From assembly GCA_947177085.1 (NCBI GenBank), contig CAMWTD010000140.1, positions 1 through 5,938 of the forward strand: a stretch of 5,938 nucleotides of DNA, in the 5' to 3' direction. Shown here piece after piece: positions 1-4,853 of the stretch (position 1 is its first letter; every line of letters starts with the position of its first letter). The position numbers were made by a program, and so were the translations under genes. The DNA comes from an uncultured Desulfovibrio sp. (GTDB lineage: Bacteria; Desulfobacterota; Desulfovibrionia; Desulfovibrionales; Desulfovibrionaceae). The notes beneath the pieces were generated by a model. That model ran no database searches. It was not told the DNA's origin and saw nothing but the letters and a program-made list of their open reading frames with translations.

Positions 1-515
1 GCCCAGGAAAGGGCGGCCAAGAGGGCCAGCACATCCCCGGCCGGGTTGAGGGCGAGTTCGCTTCCGGCAAGGCTGATGCAGGCGATGCCGGTGATGGCCA
101 CGGCAAAGCCCACGCAGAAGACGGGACCGGGGCGCGCCGCGCCGAGAAAGCGCCAGGCGAGCAGGGCCGTAAAAAACGGGGCCACGGCCACGATGACGCC
201 CACATTGGAGGCGAAGGTCAGGGTCAGGGCCACATTTTCCAGCAGAAAATAGATGCTCACTCCGGAAAGGCCCGCCAGCGCGAAGAGCAGCTCGTCCTTG
301 CGGCTCCCCACCATGAGGCGGTGCGGGCACACCAGCCAGAGCGCCAGCCAGCCGAGCAGAAAACGCAAAAGCAGGATCTCCGTCGGGCTGAAGTCCACGA
401 GGAGCATCTTGGTGGAAATGAAGGTCACGCCCCAGACGATGATGGTCGCGAGCGCCACCAGATGCCCCACGACCTGCCCGGAAGCGCGGAAAGAGGCGGC
501 GCTGGCGCTTTTCAT
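1..515 (-). CDS. EamA/DMT-family inner-membrane transporter (partial, C-terminus beyond the left edge)
   Basis: Translating the minus strand from the ATG at 515-513 gives 171 uninterrupted residues that run off the left edge, about the first half of a usual 290-300-residue, 10-TM EamA protein. Visible hydrophobic segments lie near residues 17-39, 45-63, 76-97, 102-124 and 131-150, with a sixth beginning near 159. The first EamA repeat is recognisable from WGVTFISTK in TM1, the SPTEILLLRF stretch opening TM2, and ENVALTLTFASNVGVIVAVAP around TM3-TM4. Family members export small metabolites such as amino acids or drugs; the substrate cannot be read from sequence. The start codon overlaps the stop of the upstream AraC gene as ATGA, and a GGAGG site (524-528) sits 8 bases before it, so translation is probably coupled to, but also able to start independently of, the regulator. 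The AraC regulator is its likely controller (inference). Confidence 0.9.
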   Translation of the reverse strand, partial: MKSASAASFRASGQVVGHLVALATIIVWGVTFISTKMLLVDFSPTEILLLRFLLGWLALWLVCPHRLMVGSRKDELLFALAGLSGVSIYFLLENVALTLTFASNVGVIVAVAPFFTALLAWRFLGAARPGPVFCVGFAVAITGIACISLAGSELALNPAGDVLALLAALSW

Positions 516-1321
516 CGGGGACGCCTCCGGCACGCCCCCGGCGTGACGCCGAGGCGCGTCCTGAAAGCTCGCGACAGATGGGACTGATCGGCGAAGCCCG
601 ATTCCAGTGCGGCCTCCGCGGGGGGGAGGCCCTGGGCGAGGAGTTCCTGGGCGCGGTTGACGCGCGCGCTTTCGAGATAGCGATAGGGCGTGGCCCCGGT
701 CAGGCGCGCAAAGGCCCGGACAAGCCGGAACTTGCCCATGCGCGCCATCAGCGCCATGTCCTCAAGGCTCACCCGGTCCTGGGCATGGGCGGCCAGATGG
801 CTGCGGAGCGCTTCCAGCGCGGGTTCCGAAGGTGTGTGCGATGCGTGGCCGGCGTCGGCCTTGCGCCCGCACTGGCTGAGACGGCCAAGCGCCGCAAAAA
901 GGCGGCTGCGTTTGTTCTCCGCGGGGGAAGGGACGCCCATCAGCGCGTGTACCGCCAGAAGCTCCTCCAGGCCGGCCGGCCCGGCGCAGACCGGCATCAA
1001 TGAAGGTGCGGCCCGGGTGAGCTTTTCGAGAAAGTCAGCCGCGGCGCTCCCCACCCTGAAATGAAAGCCCCGCCAGACGAAGGGCCCGACGGCATCCGGC
1101 GCGCAGGCGTGGACCTCGCCGGGGCGCAGGATGACCACATCCCCGGCTCCGGCGCGGTATTCGCGCCCGCGCACCCAGAAGCGGCGCGCCCCGTCAAGGA
1201 CGCAACCGAGCACCCAGGCAGGATGATAGTGGGGGGCGAAGGCGCGGGAGGTGAGGCGAAAGCTGAACGCATCCGCCTCCATATCCGCATCATGGACGAG
1301 GGCAGCACTTTCCGCAGGCAT
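512..1321 (-). CDS. AraC-family transcriptional regulator with N-terminal cupin sensor domain
   Basis: This is a 269-residue cytoplasmic DNA-binding regulator of normal AraC length. The N-terminal arm (about residues 15-100) is cupin-like: HYH at 31-33 and the RPGEVHAC stretch around 67-73 are the usual ligand-pocket positions. The C-terminal domain (about 165-262) has two helix-turn-helix units. The first covers SLEDMALMARMGKFRLVRAF at 185-204, followed by the G-TPYRYLESARVNRA signature near 209-224. The second is around 233-262 with SGFADQSHLSRAFR and the G-TP ending. I chose the ATG at 1321 because AGGGAG (1328-1333) stands 6 bases before it. The upstream in-frame ATG at 1378 lies inside the predicted -10 box and lacks a Shine-Dalgarno. 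The stop overlaps the start of the downstream EamA exporter, so this is probably its local regulator, responding to the exporter's substrate (inference). Confidence 0.93.
   Translation of the reverse strand: MPAESAALVHDADMEADAFSFRLTSRAFAPHYHPAWVLGCVLDGARRFWVRGREYRAGAGDVVILRPGEVHACAPDAVGPFVWRGFHFRVGSAAADFLEKLTRAAPSLMPVCAGPAGLEELLAVHALMGVPSPAENKRSRLFAALGRLSQCGRKADAGHASHTPSEPALEALRSHLAAHAQDRVSLEDMALMARMGKFRLVRAFARLTGATPYRYLESARVNRAQELLAQGLPPAEAALESGFADQSHLSRAFRTRLGVTPGACRRRPR
524..528 (-). promoter_or_regulatory. Ribosome binding site of the EamA transporter gene
   Basis: GGAGG on the minus strand lies 8 bases before the ATG at 515-513, inside the last codons of the AraC gene. It fixes the transporter start within the ATGA overlap. 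Confidence 0.75.
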
Positions 1322-1327
1322 GGTCCA

Positions 1328-1333
1328 CTCCCT
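1328..1333 (-). promoter_or_regulatory. Ribosome binding site deciding the AraC start
   Basis: AGGGAG on the minus strand, 6 bases before the ATG at 1321-1319. It favours this start over the longer reading frame beginning at 1378. Confidence 0.7.
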
Positions 1334-1373
1334 GTTGGGGCCACTATGCCTGCCTTGTCGCGCCCGGTCTTGT

Positions 1374-1403
1374 ATCATATTGCGGCGCGCTTCCTTTCAG
1401 CAA
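1374..1403 (-). promoter_or_regulatory. Predicted sigma-70 promoter of the AraC-EamA unit
   Basis: On the minus strand TTGCTG (1403-1398) and TATGAT (1379-1374) are separated by 18 bases, 4/6 and 5/6 matches to the -35 and -10 consensus. Transcription would start near 1367, leaving a leader of roughly 45 bases before the AraC ATG at 1321. The -35 box covers the TGA stop of ddl (1399-1397), so the regulator/exporter unit can be expressed apart from the HD-ddl unit. There is no terminator-like structure in between, so read-through from ddl is also possible. Prediction by eye only. Confidence 0.5.
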
Positions 1404-2308
1404 CGCTTGCGGGCCCGGCCGAGCGCCATGAGCCGTTCCAGAAGTTGAGCGAAGGAAATGCCCGCGGCGGCCGCCTCCTGCGGCACGAGGCTCGTGGCGG
1501 TCATGCCGGGGAGCGTATTGACCTCCAGCAGGGTGAGGCCGTCCGCGGCATCGAGGATGAAGTCGGTGCGGCTGTACCCGGAAAGTCCCAGGGCCCGGTG
1601 CGCGGCGAGCGCAAGTTCCTGCGCGCGGGCCGTGGCGGCCGCGCTGACGGGCGCGGGGCAGAGCTCGCGCGCGCCGCCCTTGGCATATTTGCTTTCATAG
1701 TCAAAGAAGCTGCCGGCCAGGGGCTCGATGAGCAGCGGCGGCAGTGCCTCCTCGCCAAGCACCGCGCAGGTGAGTTCGCGGCCTGGCAGTTCCGTCTCCA
1801 GCAGGGCCTCGTCCCCCGCGGCAAAGATGGCGGCGAGCGACGCGTCGAGCTCGGCCCGGTTTTCCGCGCGCCCGAGCCGGAGCGAGGAACCGCCGGTATT
1901 GCTTTTCACAAAGAGCGGATAGGGGAGCCGGGGCTGCCAGTCCGGCCCCGGCGGCACGGGCAGGAATTCCCAGTCGGCCGTGGGAAGGCCGGCCTGCCGG
2001 AAAACCTGCTTGGCCGCGGCCTTGTTCAGCGCGAGGAACGAGCCCGCGGGCCCCGAGCCCTGATAGGGGCATCCGGCCGCATCAAGCAGGGCCTGGACAA
2101 GGCCGTCCTCCCCGGGCGCGCCGTGCAGCCCGATAAAGGCGAAGTCGTGCCGTCGTGCTTCCTCCATCAGGCGGTCAAAGCCCGTGAGGAGGTCAAAAAA
2201 GGTGACGTCATGGCCGGCCTCCCGCAGGACGCCTTCTACGATGCGCGAACTGTTCAGCGAGACGTCGCGCTCACTGGACCAGCCCCCGGCAATCAAAAGT
2301 ATCTTCAT
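1397..2308 (-). CDS. ddl: D-alanine--D-alanine ligase
   Basis: Cytoplasmic ATP-grasp enzyme joining two D-alanines with ATP to make D-Ala-D-Ala for peptidoglycan precursors. The 303-residue length is normal for Ddl. Visible landmarks are GGWSSERDVSL (8-18, with the N-terminal substrate Glu at 13), HGAPGEDG (62-69), Lys96 and Lys135 as expected ATP contacts, and GGSS (139-142). DYESKY (203-208) has the tyrosine typical of D-Ala-D-Ala rather than D-Ala-D-Lac enzymes. SRTDF (246-250), LLEVNTLPGMT (260-270, with Mg-binding Glu262 and Asn264) and SLVP (273-276) complete the site. I chose ATG 2308 because MKILLIAGG is the family N-terminus; upstream in-frame codons encode unrelated sequence. Only a weak GGGA lies about 10 bases upstream, and the start lies 38 bases inside the HD gene, so translational coupling is likely. 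Odd point: the usual KPxxxGSSxG motif reads KSNTGGSSLR here. Confidence 0.95.
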   Translation of the reverse strand: MKILLIAGGWSSERDVSLNSSRIVEGVLREAGHDVTFFDLLTGFDRLMEEARRHDFAFIGLHGAPGEDGLVQALLDAAGCPYQGSGPAGSFLALNKAAAKQVFRQAGLPTADWEFLPVPPGPDWQPRLPYPLFVKSNTGGSSLRLGRAENRAELDASLAAIFAAGDEALLETELPGRELTCAVLGEEALPPLLIEPLAGSFFDYESKYAKGGARELCPAPVSAAATARAQELALAAHRALGLSGYSRTDFILDAADGLTLLEVNTLPGMTATSLVPQEAAAAGISFAQLLERLMALGRARKRC

Positions 2309-2930
2309 GGAGATCACATCCCAGTTGCGCCGCAAGGGCGCGTTCAATGGCGAGCGCCTGCTCGTGGGCCATGCGGATGCCGGCCCGTGCGGGCTCGTCG
2401 CGCCCGTAACGGGCGAGCAGGTCCTCGAACCGTTCCTCAAGGGTCACGCAGGCGTCGTGGCGCACGCGCTTGTCGGCATAGATGACAAAGAAGGGCAGCG
2501 CGCAAATGCCCGGGCCGTCCGGCACGGCCCAGGGCCAGTGCACATGCAGCAGCACGCCGCGGGCAATGCCGTAATGCCGCGTTTCCGCAAGCGTCCACGA
2601 CGCGCCGAGCTGCGCGTGGCTGCCGCCGTGGAGCAGGCAATAGGTCTTGGCAAGGTCATGCAAAAGGGCGGACGCGCGCACGGCTTCCACCTCAACGGCA
2701 TGCCCCCTTTCGGCCGCGCGCCGGGCAAGGGCTGTTGCCACCCGCGCCACCAGGCGGGAGTGGCGCTCCACATTGGCGAGCATGGCATATTTGCGCCACA
2801 GGGCGAAACAGGCGGCATCGTCCGGCGGCGGGGGAAGGTTCGCCCCGGCGCGGACGGCCAGGTCCGGGAGTTCCGGCAGGGTGGAGAAGAGATGCGCGTC
2901 AGCTTCGGGGGTCTTGTCGGGGCCGTGCAT
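2271..2930 (-). CDS. HD-domain metal-dependent phosphohydrolase
   Basis: A 219-residue soluble protein with an HD-superfamily metal site: His57 (NVERHSRLVARVA), His91-Asp92 (ALLHDLAKTYC), His105 in GGSHAQLGA, His129/131 in HVHW, and Asp153 in YADKRV. This order fits HD/HDIG hydrolases that remove phosphate from nucleotides or related phosphoesters, such as the YqeK-type fold; the substrate is unknown. No membrane segment or signal peptide is seen. The ATG at 2930 is preferred, with a modest purine-rich stretch (AAGGGTAGAG) about 8-18 bases upstream. An in-frame TTG at 2966 would add 12 residues but has no Shine-Dalgarno. The 3' end overlaps ddl by 38 bases, so the two are probably cotranscribed and coupled. 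I could not find a convincing promoter for this pair in the 122-base gap upstream. Confidence 0.85.
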   Translation of the reverse strand: MHGPDKTPEADAHLFSTLPELPDLAVRAGANLPPPPDDAACFALWRKYAMLANVERHSRLVARVATALARRAAERGHAVEVEAVRASALLHDLAKTYCLLHGGSHAQLGASWTLAETRHYGIARGVLLHVHWPWAVPDGPGICALPFFVIYADKRVRHDACVTLEERFEDLLARYGRDEPARAGIRMAHEQALAIERALAAQLGCDLHEDTFDCRGLVQ

Positions 2931-2979
2931 GGGCGCGACTCTACCCTTGATGCGCCACACTGGCAAGCCGAGGCGGGGC

Positions 2980-3008
2980 TTGGCGCTTGCGCGGCTAACG
3001 GGTATGCT
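2980..3008 (+). promoter_or_regulatory. Predicted sigma-70 promoter of the membrane glycosyltransferase-like gene
   Basis: TTGGCG (2980-2985) and TATGCT (3003-3008) are separated by 17 bases, each a 4/6 match to consensus. A transcript would start near 3015, about 38 bases before the ATG at 3053. It lies in the 122-base gap between this gene and the divergent HD gene. No second promoter of similar quality is visible for the minus strand. Prediction by eye only. Confidence 0.4.
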
Positions 3009-3043
3009 GCCGCGTCTTCACACGCAGTCTGACGCATGTCCCG

Positions 3044-3048
3044 GGAGG
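3044..3048 (+). promoter_or_regulatory. Ribosome binding site of the membrane protein gene
   Basis: GGAGG lies 4 bases before the ATG at 3053 and 10 bases before a second in-frame ATG at 3059. Neither spacing is ideal, so the first two residues (MT) may or may not be present. Confidence 0.65.
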
Positions 3049-3052
3049 GACC

Positions 3053-4750
3053 ATGACCATGTCGCCCCACACATTCCGCAACGCCGCGCCCCGGGCAGTG
3101 GCCGCGCTTGTGCCCGTGGCCTATCTCTTCCTCTACACGCCCTATGGCATGGACACCACGGATTTCGGCTATTTTTACGGCTATGCCTGGCGCGTCCTCG
3201 AAGGGCAGATGCCCTACCGGGATTTTTCCTACATCAAGCCCGCGCTTCCGATCTACTGGCATGCCTTCTGGCTGGGGCTCACCCCGGAGAACCTGGGAGT
3301 GCTCGCCGGAAAGGCCGGATTCCTGGCCACCCTGCTGGGGGCCTCGTGGTGCGCGGCCGCCTATCTGGGGCGGATCTTCAGCCTCACAAAGCTGGACCTG
3401 CCCCTGCCTCTGCTCGCGACCTGCGGCTTTGTCTGGGGCGTCCATTCCTTTCCGCACATGCCCTGGCACACGGCCGATGGCGTGCTCTTCGCCGGGGGCG
3501 CGCTCCTCGCAGGGGCTTCCGGCTGGCCGCTCCTGGCGGGGGTGCTCGGGGCCTGCGCCATGCTCTGCAAGCAGTCCTTCCTGCTGGTTCCGCCGGCCAT
3601 TGTGGCGCTCGTGTGGGTGCGGCGGGGCTCATGGCACGCGCCGTTGCGCTGCCTTCTTGGCTGGCTTGCGGCGCTTGTGGCGGCGTGGCTTTTTCTCAAG
3701 GCAGGAGGGGCGCTCGAGGCCTTTTCGCGCATGACCACGGGCCAGCTCGACCTCCGCGAGGCGCTGGACGCGGGCATCTTCATCTATGTGCGCCAGAACT
3801 GGCTTCTTCCGCTTCTGGCCGCGATACCGTGGCTCGCGGCGCGGGTCACGGACAAAAGGCCGCCCGCATGGCTCTTTCCCGCCTATGTGTATCTTGCCCT
3901 GCTCACGGCCTGGTATGTGCGCGAGGTCATCGCGAAGCAGGGGTGGATCGGCTACGGAGCGTCCTGGCCGACGCTTTTTGTGCTCCTGGGTTGCCTGTGC
4001 GCGCTTTTCCCCGCTGCGTTTCTCGTGCGCTGGCTGCGTGAGCCCGCCGCTCCGCATCCGCGCCTGCGCGCGTGCGTGGGGCTGGGGGCGGCCCTTGTGG
4101 CGGCCTGGTCGGTGGCCATCAGCGGCGGCTACAAGATACCGGCCCTTTTCGCTACGCCGCTCCTGTTTTCCCTCTTTGTCATCCATGCGCGCCTGGGGGG
4201 CCGGGTGCGCCCCCTTGCCTGGGCGGCGCTGGCGGCCGGGCTCGTCATGTTCGGGACCGGCTACCAGTTTCCCTATGTCTTCCCGGAGCGGCCCATGCCC
4301 CGCGCAGCCCTGACGCACGACGCCGGGAGCGTCTATCCCCGCGCCTCCGGGGTCATGGTGGATGCGGACATGCTCGGGCGTCTTGCCGAGCTCAAGGCCC
4401 TGCGCGCCAAATACGGGCCAGACTACAAGACGCTGCCCGCCTTTTCCTTCGCCTACTACCTCAACGGCGACAAACCGGTCTACAGTTCGGACTGGCTCAT
4501 CGATTGGGAGATCAACGGCGAGGTGGACCGGCTGTATAAGGAATTGCTGGACAAGAACCTCACGGTCTTCATGGAGCGCGACCAGATGGATGACGAGCGC
4601 GCCGACGCCTATGACCGGGCGGGCTACGGCGTGCCGCAGCGGGTGCGGCGCAACTGGCGCGTGGTGGAGGAGACGCCGCATTTCGTGGTCTTCCAGCCGC
4701 CGCTGGTGACGAAACCGGGGACCGCAGAAGGCGACGACGCGAAGAAGTGA
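3053..4750 (+). CDS. Polytopic membrane protein, probable GT-C-type (PMT/ArnT-like) glycosyltransferase
   Basis: A 565-residue integral membrane protein with about 12 hydrophobic segments, near residues 13-30, 80-105, 116-131, 142-156, 158-175, 177-190, 197-215, 247-264, 272-290, 302-325, 338-357, 361-378 and 387-405 (the closely spaced ones may merge). A hydrophilic C-terminal domain (about 406-565) follows. The first extracytoplasmic loop reads MDTTDFGYFYGYAWRVLEGQ (33-52) and continues MPYRDFSYIKPALPIYWHAFW. This acidic loop followed by a PYRDF/KPALPIY-like stretch is characteristic of GT-C enzymes, which transfer sugars from polyprenyl-phosphate donors outside the cytoplasm; Asp34 or Asp37 would be the catalytic candidate. 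A second acidic site is HTADG at 139-143. No sugar-biosynthesis or O-antigen genes are next to it, so donor and acceptor are unknown. A non-enzymatic membrane role cannot be excluded. The ATG at 3053 is the first Met with a usable GGAGG. Confidence 0.7.
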   Translation: MTMSPHTFRNAAPRAVAALVPVAYLFLYTPYGMDTTDFGYFYGYAWRVLEGQMPYRDFSYIKPALPIYWHAFWLGLTPENLGVLAGKAGFLATLLGASWCAAAYLGRIFSLTKLDLPLPLLATCGFVWGVHSFPHMPWHTADGVLFAGGALLAGASGWPLLAGVLGACAMLCKQSFLLVPPAIVALVWVRRGSWHAPLRCLLGWLAALVAAWLFLKAGGALEAFSRMTTGQLDLREALDAGIFIYVRQNWLLPLLAAIPWLAARVTDKRPPAWLFPAYVYLALLTAWYVREVIAKQGWIGYGASWPTLFVLLGCLCALFPAAFLVRWLREPAAPHPRLRACVGLGAALVAAWSVAISGGYKIPALFATPLLFSLFVIHARLGGRVRPLAWAALAAGLVMFGTGYQFPYVFPERPMPRAALTHDAGSVYPRASGVMVDADMLGRLAELKALRAKYGPDYKTLPAFSFAYYLNGDKPVYSSDWLIDWEINGEVDRLYKELLDKNLTVFMERDQMDDERADAYDRAGYGVPQRVRRNWRVVEETPHFVVFQPPLVTKPGTAEGDDAKK

Positions 4751-4751
4751 A

Positions 4752-4803
4752 GCAGCAGGCAGGGGCAAGAGCCTAGAAAGCGCGCCTTGCCAGCGTCTGC
4801 TGC
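4752..4803 (+). other. Two-tier inverted repeat downstream of the membrane protein gene
   Basis: The outer arms GCAGCAGGC (4752-4760) and GTCTGCTGC (4795-4803) pair over 9 bases with one G-U. A 3x3 mismatch follows, then the inner arms GGCAAG (4764-4769) and CTTGCC (4786-4791) pair perfectly around a 16-base loop. It begins one base after the stop codon of the membrane protein gene. There is no T-run after the stem, so it is not a standard intrinsic terminator. It may slow or protect the 3' end of the upstream transcript, or act as a DNA operator, because its right half covers the -35 box of the next promoter. Confidence 0.55.
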
Positions 4804-4815
4804 ACAGGCTAGAAT
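4787..4815 (+). promoter_or_regulatory. Predicted sigma-70 promoter of the sigma-54 regulator gene
   Basis: TTGCCA (4787-4792) and TAGAAT (4810-4815) are each 5/6 matches to consensus with an ideal 17-base spacer, the best promoter in the window. Transcription would start near 4822, giving a leader of about 32 bases. The -35 box falls in the right inner arm of the inverted repeat at 4752-4803, and a GGGCAAG copy (4817-4823) lies at the presumed start site. Confidence 0.65.
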
Positions 4816-4842
4816 CGGGCAAGTCCCTTTGTTCCCCGCATT

Positions 4843-4847
4843 GAGGT
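4843..4847 (+). promoter_or_regulatory. Ribosome binding site of the sigma-54 regulator gene
   Basis: GAGGT lies 6 bases before the ATG at 4854, supporting that start codon. Confidence 0.65.
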
Positions 4848-4853
4848 CACGCC

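Noticed and set aside
1061..2485. 474-codon plus-strand open frame antisense to the AraC and ddl genes
   Set aside because: It lies opposite two genes with clear family motifs, and its translation is rich in Gly, Arg and Ala without recognisable domains. Long antisense frames are expected in GC-rich coding DNA.
2931..2966. Possible minus-strand promoter TTGCCA with TAGAGT 17 bases away before the HD gene
   Set aside because: Its transcription start would fall at or just past the HD start codon, so it would not supply a normal leader, and the -10 match is weak.
2981..2995. GG-N10-GC arrangement suggesting a sigma-54 promoter
   Set aside because: The -12 element lacks TTGC and the -24 element is poor. 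GG-N10-GC is common by chance in GC-rich DNA.
3012..3035. Short inverted repeat GCGTC/GACGC in the leader of the membrane protein gene
   Set aside because: Only 5 bp of stem with a 14-base loop and no T-run, which is within chance for this base composition.
3036..3056. Six-codon frame ending in TGA overlapping the membrane protein ATG, resembling a leader minicistron
   Set aside because: It has no Shine-Dalgarno of its own and contains the ribosome binding site of the real gene, so a chance ATG is more likely.
2444..3469. 341-codon minus-strand frame covering the divergent intergenic region
   Set aside because: It overlaps the HD gene in a different frame and the start of the membrane protein gene on the other strand. 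No conserved motif is present.
2647..4041. 464-codon plus-strand frame across the HD gene and into the membrane protein gene
   Set aside because: It crosses two oppositely oriented genes in another frame. The product has Arg/Ala/Gly-rich shadow composition and no motifs.
3629..4822. 397-codon minus-strand frame antisense to the membrane protein gene
   Set aside because: It is a shadow of the 3053-4750 gene. Its His/Arg/Gly-rich translation has no domain, and the start lacks a Shine-Dalgarno in a sensible context.
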